A stretch of DNA of 64,000 nt from Ramlibacter henchirensis (GTDB taxonomy: Bacteria > Pseudomonadota > Gammaproteobacteria > Burkholderiales > Burkholderiaceae_C), in assembly GCF_004682015.1 (NCBI RefSeq), contig NZ_SMLM01000002.1:434001-498000 (forward strand), in the 5' to 3' direction. Shown piece after piece: positions 19,599 through 28,324 of this stretch. The notes beneath the pieces were generated by a model that was given only the letters and a program-made list of their open reading frames with translations, did not search any database and was not told the DNA's origin. How positions within the stretch are numbered: position 1 is the stretch's first letter; each line of letters opens with the position of its first letter. The position numbers were made by a program, and so were the translations under genes.

Positions 19599-20294
19599 CT
19601 AGGGCGCCTGGGCGCCCGCCAGCTCTCCTTCCACGCAGGAGTGCGACAGGCGGAAGAACCCCGAAGTGGATCCGGACCGCGCGCCGAGCGCGGCCAGTGC
19701 GGCATCGGACATCTCGTCGCGCACCACCTTCTCGAGGACAGCGGCGTCATAGCCGGTGAGCACCAGTACCCAGTCGGCATGGCTGTCGCCGCCGCGGATC
19801 TTCTGCTCGGTGGTGACTGCGATGGCCGGCGCCTCGTGCCGCAGCAGGTGCGCGCCCACCAGGCCGGCGCGTCCCGCCCACTCCGCGAGGCGATGTTGAA
19901 GGCCCGGCTGCAATCGATCCTGCGCACCCGAGGCAGGCGACAGCCGCACCGTAGCCGCGTAGCCGGCCACGGCCCCGCCGGCGGACGCCAGAACGCGGCA
20001 TTGGCTGCGCACCATGTCACGGTGGTGCGGCATCATGCGCGTCGACCACGGCGTGGGTGCATTGAGGCTTCGCAGGTAGGCGCCGGAAGACAGCACGCCG
20101 TGCGCTTCCAGTTCGTACAGCACGAAGATGCCCTCGCCTCCCGCGGCATCGACCCAGCGCGAGGCACGCCGGAATCCGGGGATGCCCAGGCGTTCAGGGA
20201 AATGCTCGTGCGTGTGCCAGTGCTCGAACTCGGCGCGCATCTGCGGCGCCATGTTCCACCACATCGCGAGCGCCGCGCCGCCCAGTAAAGCCAT
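19599..20294 (-). CDS. Protein with a probable dimeric alpha-beta barrel (EthD/DUF4286-like) fold
   Basis: The 231-residue protein starts with a hydrophobic patch, then EHWHTHEHFPERLGIPGFRR, which resembles the WHNEEH-type opening of EthD-like and DUF4286-like dimeric alpha-beta barrel proteins. A second barrel-like repeat seems to start near residue 110. It lacks recognisable catalytic residues beyond the clustered histidines. It stands between two unrelated genes, so context adds little. Assignment is at fold level only. Confidence 0.6.
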   Translation of the reverse strand: MALLGGAALAMWWNMAPQMRAEFEHWHTHEHFPERLGIPGFRRASRWVDAAGGEGIFVLYELEAHGVLSSGAYLRSLNAPTPWSTRMMPHHRDMVRSQCRVLASAGGAVAGYAATVRLSPASGAQDRLQPGLQHRLAEWAGRAGLVGAHLLRHEAPAIAVTTEQKIRGGDSHADWVLVLTGYDAAVLEKVVRDEMSDAALAALGARSGSTSGFFRLSHSCVEGELAGAQAP

Positions 20295-20352
20295 CGTCGG
20301 GTCTCCTCGTTCCGCGACATCCTGCCACGATCCCCGGCGGGCATGGGATCAC

Positions 20353-21279
20353 TCAGCCTGCCGCTTCATCAGGTCGTTGCCGTTGCGGCTCCAGCTGAAA
20401 ACGGCGCGCCAGGAACTCGTGAAAACTCAGCGCCGCCGGCGAGTGCTCGCGTTCCCTCGGCGCGAGCAGACAGATCCGCCTTTCGATGCGCGGGCCTTGA
20501 ATGGGCCGCACGACCAGTCCATACGCGGCCGCCAGCAGGTCGGCGTGCGAAGGCTGCGCCGTCACGCCGCGGCCCCACTTCACCAGCGCGAGAGCGGTGG
20601 TGATGAAGGTGACGTAGGCCGCCGGTTCCAGCGTCAGGCTTTCGGAGTGATGCGCGAGATCGGCCCGCAGGCCCATCGTGTAGTCGGGCGACAGCGAGAT
20701 GAACGGGTGCCGGATCACGTCGACCCACTCCACCGTGTCGCGTGACGCGAGCGGATGCTGCGGAGGACACACCAGCTGCACCGGATCGCGGAAGAGCTGC
20801 GTCTGCCGCACCTCGGCGGGGACGGGGCGCTCCGGCGCGATGCCGAGGTCCGCGTCGCCGTTGGCGACCTTGGCGGCGACCTGGTCGGTGAGCGCGTCGA
20901 TGACGTGCACGCGCACGCCCGGAAACTGCTGCCCGTACTCGGCGGCAAGCTGCGGCACCAGCGTGCCGGAATAGATAGGCGAGCCGGCGATCCGCAGCAC
21001 GCCCCGCTCGCTGGCCTTGAATTCACGAAGGCCTTCCAGGGCCCGTCCGAAGTCCTCGACCAGCTTGCGGGCGGCCGGCAGGAATTCGCGGCCGCCGGGG
21101 GAGAGCCGGGTCTCGCGCGTGGTGCGGTCGAAGAGGCGCATCCCGACGCCGGACTCCAGGTCCTTGATGACCAGGCTGAGCGCAGACGGCGTGACGTGCA
21201 ACTGCCGGGCTGCCGCGGTGAAGCTGCCGGCCTCCGCCAGCGCGACAAAGGCGCGCATCTGCTTGAGCGTCACATTCAT
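20353..21279 (-). CDS. LysR family transcriptional regulator
   Basis: The 308-residue protein has the LysR winged helix-turn-helix at residues 1-60 (LKQMRAFVALAEAGSFTAAARQL then VTPSALSLVIKDLE) and a two-lobed effector-binding domain from about residue 90. It is divergent from the hydroxypyruvate isomerase operon, with 113 bp between starts and a T-N11-A LysR box in the gap. It is therefore the likely regulator of the 21393-26313 gene set. Confidence 0.93.
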   Translation of the reverse strand: MNVTLKQMRAFVALAEAGSFTAAARQLHVTPSALSLVIKDLESGVGMRLFDRTTRETRLSPGGREFLPAARKLVEDFGRALEGLREFKASERGVLRIAGSPIYSGTLVPQLAAEYGQQFPGVRVHVIDALTDQVAAKVANGDADLGIAPERPVPAEVRQTQLFRDPVQLVCPPQHPLASRDTVEWVDVIRHPFISLSPDYTMGLRADLAHHSESLTLEPAAYVTFITTALALVKWGRGVTAQPSHADLLAAAYGLVVRPIQGPRIERRICLLAPREREHSPAALSFHEFLARRFQLEPQRQRPDEAAG

Positions 21280-21290
21280 CAGGGAACCTC

Positions 21291-21309
21291 AAATATGCGC
21301 TGAGTATTT
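21291..21309. promoter_or_regulatory. LysR-type T-N11-A box
   Basis: AAATATGCGCTGAGTATTT is an inverted repeat (AAATA, 9-base spacer, TATTT) that fits the T-N11-A consensus exactly. It lies 12 bp upstream of the LysR start and about 84 bp before the hydroxypyruvate isomerase ATG, the usual arrangement for autoregulation plus activation of a divergent operon. Confidence 0.6.
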
Positions 21310-21392
21310 CTCGATTGTCTCCAGCAATGCGCGCCCATAAAGTGGGTCCAACCGAGACGGCGCCGATGAGCACCGCGCCAGGAGACAAACGA

Positions 21393-22175
21393 ATGCTTCG
21401 CTTCGACCCTAACCTGAGGTGGCTGTTTACCGAGCTGCCGATGTGGGACCGGTACGCGGCCGCCGCCCGGGCGGGGTTCTCCGGGGTCGAGGTGGCGTTC
21501 CCCTACGAATACCCGGCACGCGAGCTCAAGCGCCTGCTGGACGACAACGGCCTGACACTGGTGCAGATCCTGGCGCCGGTGGACTGGGAGGGCGGCTCCC
21601 GCGGCATTGCCGCGCTGCCCGAGAAAGCGGCCGAAAGCCGCAAGAGCATCGAGACGGCGATCGAGTACTCGGTCGCGGTCGGCAAGCCCATGGTCCATGT
21701 GCTCGCCGGCAACCTGGGCCCGGAGCACGACCCGGCTGCCTGCATGGATGCCTTCAAGAAGAACCTCGAGTTCGCCGCCCAGCTCGCGGCGCCCGAGGGC
21801 ATCACGATCATCATCGAGCCGGTGTGCAACGCGCGGTTCCCCGCGTACCTGTACTCGCGGCTCGCGGAAGGCGTGGCCATCATCGACGAGCTCGGCAAGC
21901 CCAACATCAAGCTGTGCTTCGACACGTACCACGTGCAGATGCAGGAAGGCGCGCTCACCGAGCGCCTGCGCCAGGTCTATCCGTACATGGGCCACATGCA
22001 GATCGGCAACACGCCGGGGCGCAACCAGCCGGGGGCGGGCGAACTGGACTTCGGCTACATCTTCCGCACGCTCGAGGAGCTTGGCTGGGACCGCTGGGTC
22101 GGGTGCGAGTACGCGCCCACCGGAAGCACCCTGGACTCGATCGGCTGGCACGAACCGTTCCGCCGGCGCGCCTGA
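21393..22175 (+). CDS. hyi: Hydroxypyruvate isomerase-type TIM-barrel protein
   Basis: The 260-residue protein belongs to the xylose-isomerase-like TIM-barrel family and matches Hyi proteins in length and motifs: the N-terminal NLRWLFTELP, the glutamate in IIIEPVC, LCFDTYHVQMQEG and a late glutamate in WVGCEYAPTG. Hyi interconverts hydroxypyruvate and tartronate semialdehyde, but relatives act on other keto sugars. The ATG at 21393 has AGGAGA 6 bases upstream, so I discount the open frame extending to 21315. It is the first gene of a five-gene rightward operon. Confidence 0.85.
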   Translation: MLRFDPNLRWLFTELPMWDRYAAAARAGFSGVEVAFPYEYPARELKRLLDDNGLTLVQILAPVDWEGGSRGIAALPEKAAESRKSIETAIEYSVAVGKPMVHVLAGNLGPEHDPAACMDAFKKNLEFAAQLAAPEGITIIIEPVCNARFPAYLYSRLAEGVAIIDELGKPNIKLCFDTYHVQMQEGALTERLRQVYPYMGHMQIGNTPGRNQPGAGELDFGYIFRTLEELGWDRWVGCEYAPTGSTLDSIGWHEPFRRRA

Positions 22176-22200
22176 ACAGAACACCTTTCCGGACCACTCA

Positions 22201-23070
22201 ATGAAACTTCTGAGCTTCGAACATGGCGGCAACGCTTCATGGGGCGCGCTGGACGGCGACCGCTCCATCACCGACCTCGCGCGCTGCGGCAACAGCGTGA
22301 TACCAACGCTGCGCGAAGCGCTCGCGCAGCTGGGCGTCGAGGGCATCCGTACGCGGCTGGCCGATCAGCGCGGCGCGCCCACGATCCGCATGGAGGACGT
22401 GCGCCTGCTACCGGTCATCCCCGACCCCGCCAAGATCCTCTGCATCGGCCTGAACTACGAGGCGCACAGGCTGGAGGCCAAGCGCGCCGAGACAGCGAAC
22501 CCGACGCTGTTCGTGCGGTTCGCCACTTCGCAGACATCCCACGGTGCGGACATTCCGCTGCCGCCCGAATCCGTGCAGCTCGATTTCGAGGGCGAGATCG
22601 CGGTCGTCATCGGCCGCGGCGGGCGCCGCATCCCGGAGCGCGATGCCTGGGCCCACATTGCAGGCTATGCGCCGTACAACGACGCCTCCATCCGCGACTG
22701 GCAGTACCACACGACCCAGTGGACCGCCGGAAAGAACTTCGACGGAACGGGCGCATTCGGTCCCTGGATGGTGACGCGCGACGAGATCGCGGACGGAGCG
22801 CGGCTCGAGCTCGTGACGCGCCTGAACGGAACGGAAGTGCAGCGCGGGAACACCGACCAGCTGATCTTCTCCATCCCGCGCCTCGTCAACTACATCTCGA
22901 CCATCATGAGCCTCGAGCCTGGCGACGTTATCGTCACGGGAACACCCGCCGGTGTCGGAGTGAAGCGCGAGCCGCAGCTTTTCATGAAGGACGGCGACCG
23001 GATCGAGGTCGAGGTGTCCGGGATCGCGCGCCTGGAGAACCGGGTTGTGAAGGAACGCGCCGCGCGGTGA
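22201..23070 (+). CDS. Fumarylacetoacetate hydrolase family protein
   Basis: The 289-residue protein has the FAH fold with metal ligands Glu130 and Glu132 in FEGEIAVV and Asp161 in YNDASIRDWQ, and the GDVIVTGTPAGVGVKR loop. Such enzymes are typical of meta-cleavage pathways (2-keto-4-pentenoate hydratase or acylpyruvate hydrolase). It follows the hyi-like gene by 25 bp and precedes a Bug protein by 23 bp. With a Rieske oxygenase two genes on, it may process a ring-cleavage product. Confidence 0.92.
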   Translation: MKLLSFEHGGNASWGALDGDRSITDLARCGNSVIPTLREALAQLGVEGIRTRLADQRGAPTIRMEDVRLLPVIPDPAKILCIGLNYEAHRLEAKRAETANPTLFVRFATSQTSHGADIPLPPESVQLDFEGEIAVVIGRGGRRIPERDAWAHIAGYAPYNDASIRDWQYHTTQWTAGKNFDGTGAFGPWMVTRDEIADGARLELVTRLNGTEVQRGNTDQLIFSIPRLVNYISTIMSLEPGDVIVTGTPAGVGVKREPQLFMKDGDRIEVEVSGIARLENRVVKERAAR

Positions 23071-23093
23071 GGCGCCCTCAAAGGAGACAAGCC

Positions 23094-24089
23094 ATGCCGA
23101 TCCAATCGAGCGGGATCTACCGCCGCGCCTTCATCGCGGCCCTTGCAACGGCCGCCCTCGCGCCGGCCGCGCGCGCGCAGACGGATGCGGACTTTCCATC
23201 GCGTCCGATCAAGCTGGTGGTGCCGCTCGCCCCCGGCGGCGTCACCGACGTCTTCGCACGCGTCGTGGCGCAGCAGCTCGGCAAGGAGCTGGGCGGGAAC
23301 GTCGTGGTCGAGAACCGCGCCGGCGGTGGCGGGGTGATCGGCAATACCTACGTCGCCCAGTCCAAGCCGGATGGCTACACGCTGCTGTTCGCCGTGCCTT
23401 CGCTGGCCATCGATCCCGCGCTCGGGCGCAAGCTGCCGTACGACGCGCTGCGCGACTTCACGCTGATCGGCCTGGCGGCCAGCTCGCCCAACTACCTGGT
23501 GGTCAGTTCCAAGGTGCCGGTGAACGACGTCAAGTCGCTGGTCGACCTGGTGCACCGCAACCCCGGCAAGTACAACTACGGCCATCCCGGCGTGGGCACC
23601 ACGGCCCACCTCAGCTTCGAACTGTTCAAGCTGGCCGCGAAGCTGGAGGCGAACCCGATCCCCTACAAAGGTTCGGCGCCGATGATCGTGGACCTCGCCG
23701 AGGGTCAGGTGGCGATGACCAGCATGGCGGCGATCCTCACCATGAGCGAGGCCAAGGCCGGCCGCATCCGCGTGCTCGCCACCACGGCCACGCAGCGCAC
23801 GCCCCAGTTCCCCGATGTGCCCACCATGGCCGAAGCGGGCTATCCGACCGCGATGGTGGCGCCCTGGTTCGGCATCGTCGGTCCGGCCGGCATCCCGCCC
23901 GCGGTGAGCAGCAAGCTGGTGAACGCCCTCTCCCGTGCGCTGGCCGCGCCCGAAGTGAAGTCGCAGCTGGCCGCGGTCGGCGGCGAAGTGGCCAGGGCCA
24001 CCCCGGCGGAGTTCCGCTCCCTGATCGAGAGCGACACCGCGAAGTGGACCTCGGTCGTCAAGCAGGTCGGCCTCACCGTCGAGAACTGA
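23094..24089 (+). CDS. Bug/TctC family tripartite tricarboxylate transporter binding protein
   Basis: The 331-residue exported protein has an N-terminal signal sequence ending near AARAQ (about residue 29) and the Bug-family core: PSRPIKLVVPLAPGGVTDVFAR, VVVENRAGGGG, a KPDGYTLL strand and YNYGHPGVGTTAHL. AAAGGAG precedes the ATG at 23094. Bug proteins bind carboxylates or similar ligands in the periplasm. No TctA/TctB membrane subunits are encoded in the window, so it either uses a distant transporter or acts as a sensor. Its operon partners suggest an aromatic or keto acid ligand. Confidence 0.92.
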   Translation: MPIQSSGIYRRAFIAALATAALAPAARAQTDADFPSRPIKLVVPLAPGGVTDVFARVVAQQLGKELGGNVVVENRAGGGGVIGNTYVAQSKPDGYTLLFAVPSLAIDPALGRKLPYDALRDFTLIGLAASSPNYLVVSSKVPVNDVKSLVDLVHRNPGKYNYGHPGVGTTAHLSFELFKLAAKLEANPIPYKGSAPMIVDLAEGQVAMTSMAAILTMSEAKAGRIRVLATTATQRTPQFPDVPTMAEAGYPTAMVAPWFGIVGPAGIPPAVSSKLVNALSRALAAPEVKSQLAAVGGEVARATPAEFRSLIESDTAKWTSVVKQVGLTVEN

Positions 24090-24101
24090 GGCAGGAACGG
24101 A

Positions 24102-25463
24102 ATGCTGAGCCGCGAAGAGAACGAAACGCTCACCCGCACCGGGCCGGGAACGCCCATGGGGACGCTTTTCCGCAGCTACTGGCTGCCGGTCCTGCTCTCG
24201 GAGCAGCTGCCGGAGAAGGATGGCCCGCAGGTGCGCGTGAAGATCCTCGGCGAAGACCTGCTCGCTTTCCGCGATGCGGGCGGCCGCGTCGGGCTGATCG
24301 AACCCAGGTGCCCTCACCGGGGCGCCGACCTCTACTTCGGCCGCAACGAAGAAGGCGGCATCCGCTGCGCCTACCACGGCTGGAAGTTCGACGCGGACGG
24401 CCGCTGCCTCGACATGCCCACGGTCCCGCCCGAGACGGCGCGCACCCTGTGCCAGAAGGCGAGCATCCGCAGCTACCCGACGCGCGAATGGGGCGGCATG
24501 GTCTGGGCGTACATGGCGCAGGCGCCGGCGGGACACGAGCCGCCGCCGCTGCCGCAGATGGAATTCGCGCTGGTGCCGCCCGAGCATCGCTACGTTTCGA
24601 AGAAGCTGCAGGAGTGCAACTGGGCGCAGGCCGCCGAAGGCGGGATCGACACCGCGCACTTCTCCTTCCTGCACATGCCGGTGGCGCGATCGAACGAGGA
24701 GTTCAGCGAGCGCGCGCTGCGCGCCGTGCGCGGCTATTCGGCCAAGAGCATGAGCCAGGACCACGTACGGTGGATGCGCGAAGACCCGCGGCCGCGCTAT
24801 CACGTGCGGCGGCATGCGGCCGGTCTGGTGCTCGGCGCATCGCGCCAGGGCGAACCGGGCGAGCACTACTGGCGCATCGCGCAGTACCTGATGCCCTGCC
24901 ACGGCTATACACCGAGCGCCGCGGAAGGCCAGACCTACCACGGGCAGAGCTGGGTGCCGATCGACGACCACTCGTGCTGGATCTTCTGCTACTCGTGGAA
25001 CCCGGAGCGGCCGCTGACGGCGCAGGAGCGGGCCTCGTATGTCACCGGCGGCGCGGTCTACCCCGCGCGCGGCGCCGACTACGTGCCGCTGCGCAATCGC
25101 AGCAACGAGTACCTGCTGGACCGCCGGATGCAGAAGCTGGAGAACTTCACCGGCATCGAGGGCGTCTCCGAACAGGACGCCGCGATCCAGGACAGCCAGG
25201 GCGAGATCGCGGACCGCACGCGTGAACTGCTGGGGCCGACCGATGTCGCCGTCGTGCACTTCCGCCGGCTGATGCTCGAAGCGGCCGCCCAGGTGGCCGG
25301 CGGCGCGGCCGCTCCCGCCGCCGACAACCCGCAGGCCTACCTGGTGCGCGGCGGCGGAACGATCGCTCCCGCGACGGAAGACTTCGAGGCCGTCATGAGA
25401 CGGCGGTTCGGGGACGAACTGGGGCGGGTCGAAGTGGATCGTCCCGAGGTCCAATCAAAGTGA
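24102..25463 (+). CDS. Rieske non-haem iron oxygenase, phthalate-dioxygenase type
   Basis: The 453-residue alpha subunit has the Rieske cluster site Cys70-x-His72 and Cys89-x2-His92 (CPHRG and CAYHGWKF), and the mononuclear iron site with Asp183, His186 and His191 in GGIDTAHFSFLHMP. Length and layout match the phthalate 4,5-dioxygenase and vanillate O-demethylase group, which contains mono- and dioxygenases and demethylases. No ferredoxin-reductase partner is encoded in the window, so it must borrow one. It is 12 bp after the Bug gene. Predicted role: first oxidation of an aromatic substrate. Confidence 0.93.
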   Translation: MLSREENETLTRTGPGTPMGTLFRSYWLPVLLSEQLPEKDGPQVRVKILGEDLLAFRDAGGRVGLIEPRCPHRGADLYFGRNEEGGIRCAYHGWKFDADGRCLDMPTVPPETARTLCQKASIRSYPTREWGGMVWAYMAQAPAGHEPPPLPQMEFALVPPEHRYVSKKLQECNWAQAAEGGIDTAHFSFLHMPVARSNEEFSERALRAVRGYSAKSMSQDHVRWMREDPRPRYHVRRHAAGLVLGASRQGEPGEHYWRIAQYLMPCHGYTPSAAEGQTYHGQSWVPIDDHSCWIFCYSWNPERPLTAQERASYVTGGAVYPARGADYVPLRNRSNEYLLDRRMQKLENFTGIEGVSEQDAAIQDSQGEIADRTRELLGPTDVAVVHFRRLMLEAAAQVAGGAAAPAADNPQAYLVRGGGTIAPATEDFEAVMRRRFGDELGRVEVDRPEVQSK

Positions 25464-25503
25464 GATGGCGCCGCGCTATGCTCTCCCGGCACAGGAGACT
25501 CCG

Positions 25504-26313
25504 ATGCCCCGCCGCTTCGTCGACCTGTCGATCTTTCTCGAGAACGACGTGGTGTCCGACCCGCCCGCGTTCGCGCCGAAGATCCAGTACTTCACGCACG
25601 AGAACACCTTCGAGCAGATCGAGCCGTTCTTCCCCGGGCTGAAGAAGCAGGACCTGCCCGAAGGTGAAGGCTGGGCGGTCGAGACGGTGCAGCTGTCCAC
25701 GCACAACGGCACCCACCTCGACGCGCCCTACCACTTCCACTCGACGATGAACGGCAAGCTCGGCGGGAAGGAGCGCGCCATCGCCATCCACGAGGTGCCG
25801 CTCGAGTGGTGCTTCCAGCCGGGCGTGAAGCTGGACTTCCGGCATTTCCCCGACGGTTACGTCGTGACGGCAAAGGACGTCGAGGCGGAGCTCGCGCGCA
25901 TCGGCCACGAAGTCCAGCCGCTGGAGATCGTCGTCGTCAACACGCGAGCAGGTTCGCGCTACGGCCACCCCGACTACGTCTCATCCGGCTGCGGCATGGG
26001 CTACGAAGCCACGATGTACCTGCTCGAGCGCGGCGTGCGCCTGACGGGCACCGACGCGTGGAGCTGGGACGCGCCCTTCGTGCACACGGCGAAGAAATAC
26101 GGCGAGACCGGCGACGCCAGGCTGATCTGGGAAGGCCACAAGGCCGGCCGCGACATCGGCTATTGCCACCTGGAGAAGCTGCACAACCTGGAGGCGCTGC
26201 CGCCCACGGGCTTCTACATCAGCTGTTTCCCGCACAAGATCCGCGGCGCGTCGGCGGGCTGGACGCGCGCAGTCGCGATCTTCGACGATGCCTTGATGGC
26301 CGCCCCGCGCTAG
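25504..26313 (+). CDS. Cyclase family protein (kynurenine-formamidase-like metal hydrolase)
   Basis: The 269-residue protein carries the cyclase-family metal motif HNGTHLDAPYHF at 67-78, with His67, His71 and Asp73 as likely ligands, and further conserved segments such as SSGCGMGYEA and TGTDAWSWDAPF. Family members include bacterial kynurenine formamidase and other metal-dependent amidases, lactonases and hydrolases. I use the ATG at 25504 because AGGAGA lies 6 bases upstream; the frame is open 13 codons further. It closes the operon and overlaps the convergent fghA gene by 4 bp. Confidence 0.9.
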   Translation: MPRRFVDLSIFLENDVVSDPPAFAPKIQYFTHENTFEQIEPFFPGLKKQDLPEGEGWAVETVQLSTHNGTHLDAPYHFHSTMNGKLGGKERAIAIHEVPLEWCFQPGVKLDFRHFPDGYVVTAKDVEAELARIGHEVQPLEIVVVNTRAGSRYGHPDYVSSGCGMGYEATMYLLERGVRLTGTDAWSWDAPFVHTAKKYGETGDARLIWEGHKAGRDIGYCHLEKLHNLEALPPTGFYISCFPHKIRGASAGWTRAVAIFDDALMAAPR

Positions 26314-27161
26314 CCCGCGCGCAGCTGCGCCGCGTGGTGGTCCAGGTGGTCGCCGATGAAGCTGGCGATGAAGAAGTAGCCGTGGTCGTAGCTCTCGTGC
26401 CGGCGCAGCTCCAGCGGCTGCCCGCTGGAACGGCAGGCCTGTTCGAGCCGCTCGGGCCGCAGCTGCGAGGCCAGGAACTGGTCGGCCCCACCCTGGTCCA
26501 CCAGCAACTTCGGCAGGCGGCCGCCGCGCTCGATCAGCGCCACCGCGTCATGATCCTTCCAGGCGGACACGTCGTCGCCCAGATAGCCCCGGAACGCCTT
26601 CTCGCCCCACGGCACTTCCCTCGGCGCGCAGATCGGCGCGAATGCGGACACGGAGCGGAATCGGCCCGGATACCGCAACGCCAGCGTGAGCGCTCCGTGC
26701 CCGCCCATCGAATGGCCCAGGATGCCCACGCGATCGGCCTGCACCGGGAAGCGTGAGGCGAGCACGTCCGGCAGCTCCTTCATCAGCCAGCTTTCCATGC
26801 GCCAGTGGCGGGCATAGGGTTCGCGCGTGGCGTCCAGGTAGAAGCCTGCCGCGGTCCCGAAATCCCAGCCCGCGGCATCGGCCTCGGGGATGCCGGTCTC
26901 GCGGGGGCTCGTGTCGGGGGTGACGAGCACGAGTCCGTGTCGCGACGCGTGCTGCTGCGCACCGGCCTTGATGGCGAAGGTCTGCTCGTTGCAGGTCAGA
27001 CCGGCGAGGCAGTAGAGCAAGGGACAGGGCCCCTGCTTCGCCTGCGGTGGAAGGTAGACGCCGAACCGCATCGGCAGCCCCACCTCGCGCGAGCCGTGTT
27101 CATGGAAGCCCTGCACGCCGCCGAAGCTGGCGTGCTCCTCCAGCGTCCTCACGTCGGCCAT
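26310..27161 (-). CDS. fghA: S-formylglutathione hydrolase
   Basis: The 283-residue serine hydrolase of the esterase D family has the nucleophile elbow GHSMGGHGA with Ser151, an aspartate in VDQGGADQFL and a histidine in SYDHGYFF. It cleaves S-formylglutathione to formate and glutathione in the cytosol, the second step of glutathione-dependent formaldehyde oxidation. The dehydrogenase for the first step is encoded one base upstream, which makes the assignment secure. Confidence 0.95.
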   Translation of the reverse strand: MADVRTLEEHASFGGVQGFHEHGSREVGLPMRFGVYLPPQAKQGPCPLLYCLAGLTCNEQTFAIKAGAQQHASRHGLVLVTPDTSPRETGIPEADAAGWDFGTAAGFYLDATREPYARHWRMESWLMKELPDVLASRFPVQADRVGILGHSMGGHGALTLALRYPGRFRSVSAFAPICAPREVPWGEKAFRGYLGDDVSAWKDHDAVALIERGGRLPKLLVDQGGADQFLASQLRPERLEQACRSSGQPLELRRHESYDHGYFFIASFIGDHLDHHAAQLRAG

Positions 27162-27162
27162 G

Positions 27163-28269
27163 TCAGTAGACCACCACGGAGCGGATCGACTCGCCGGCCT
27201 TCATCAGCTCGAAGCCCTTGTTGATGTCCTCGAGCTTGAGCTTGTGGGTGATGAGGTCGTCGATGTTGATCCTGCCTTCCATGTACCAGTCGACGATCTT
27301 CGGGACATCGGTGCGGCCGCGCGCGCCGCCGAACGCCGAGCCCTTCCACACGCGCCCCGTCACCAGCTGGAAGGGACGCGTCGCGATCTCCTTGCCCGCC
27401 TCGGCCACGCCGATGATGACGCTCTGCCCCCAGCCCTTGTGGCAGCACTCCAGCGCCTGCCGCATGGTGGCGGTGTTGCCGATGCATTCGAAGCTGTAGT
27501 CGGCGCCGCCGTCGGTGAGCTGCACGATCGAGTCGACGATGTTCGGATGGTCCTTGGGGTTGAGGAAGTGCGTCATACCGAACTTGCGCGCCATGGCCTC
27601 GCGCCCCGGGTTGAGGTCGACGCCGATGATCTTGTCCGCGCCCACCATCCTCGCGCCCTGGATCACGTTCAAACCGATGCCGCCAAGGCCGAAGACGACC
27701 ACGTTCGCGCCCGCCTCCACCTTGGCCGTCCAGATCACCGCGCCCACGCCCGTCGTCACGCCGCAGCCGATGTAGCAGACCTTGTCGAAGGGCGCGTCGG
27801 GTCGGATCTTCGCCAGCGCGATCTCCGGCGCGACGATGTGGTTGGCGAAGGTCGAGGTGCCCATGTAGTGCAGGACCGGCTTGCCCTTGAGCGAGAAGCG
27901 CGACGTGCCGTCAGGCATCAGGCCCTTGCCCTGCGTGCCGCGGATCAGCTGGCACAGGTTGGTCTTGCGCGAGAGGCAGAACTTGCACTGCCTGCACTCG
28001 GGCGTGTAGAGCGGGATCACGTGGTCGCCGGGCTTGAGCGACGTCACGCCCGCGCCGACCTCGAGCACCACGCCCGCGCCTTCGTGGCCCAGCACGGCCG
28101 GGAACAGGCCCTCCGGATCCGCGCCCGAGAGCGTGTAGTAGTCCGTGTGGCAGATCCCCGTGGCCTTGACTTCGACCAGCACCTCGCCGGCCCGCGGGCC
28201 TTCCAGGTCGAGCTCCTCGATCGTCAACGGCTGGCCCGCCTGCCAGGCCACGGCGGCACGTGTCTTCAT
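27163..28269 (-). CDS. frmA: S-(hydroxymethyl)glutathione dehydrogenase (class III alcohol dehydrogenase)
   Basis: The 368-residue zinc alcohol dehydrogenase has catalytic zinc ligands Cys40 and His62 ([14 protein letters not shown]), the four-cysteine structural site Cys92/95/98/106 (PECRQCKFC...), and the NAD-binding GLGGIGLNV. Length and motifs match class III enzymes that oxidise the formaldehyde-glutathione adduct. It forms a two-gene unit with fghA. The nearby Rieske oxygenase could be the formaldehyde source if it is a demethylase; that link is inference. Confidence 0.95.
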   Translation of the reverse strand: MKTRAAVAWQAGQPLTIEELDLEGPRAGEVLVEVKATGICHTDYYTLSGADPEGLFPAVLGHEGAGVVLEVGAGVTSLKPGDHVIPLYTPECRQCKFCLSRKTNLCQLIRGTQGKGLMPDGTSRFSLKGKPVLHYMGTSTFANHIVAPEIALAKIRPDAPFDKVCYIGCGVTTGVGAVIWTAKVEAGANVVVFGLGGIGLNVIQGARMVGADKIIGVDLNPGREAMARKFGMTHFLNPKDHPNIVDSIVQLTDGGADYSFECIGNTATMRQALECCHKGWGQSVIIGVAEAGKEIATRPFQLVTGRVWKGSAFGGARGRTDVPKIVDWYMEGRINIDDLITHKLKLEDINKGFELMKAGESIRSVVVY

Positions 28270-28292
28270 GGCTGATCCTTTGCGTGGGTGCG

Positions 28293-28317
28293 AGAAAAAT
28301 CGAAGGCCGCAGCTTCG
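28293..28317 (-). terminator. Possible terminator after the beta-hydroxyacid dehydrogenase gene
   Basis: Read leftward, CGAAG and CTTCG form a 5-bp stem with a 7-base loop (28301-28317), followed by ATTTTTC. The stem is short, so the call is tentative. It lies in the 55 bp between the dehydrogenase stop and the frmA start. Confidence 0.35.
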
Positions 28318-28324
28318 CAGCTTT

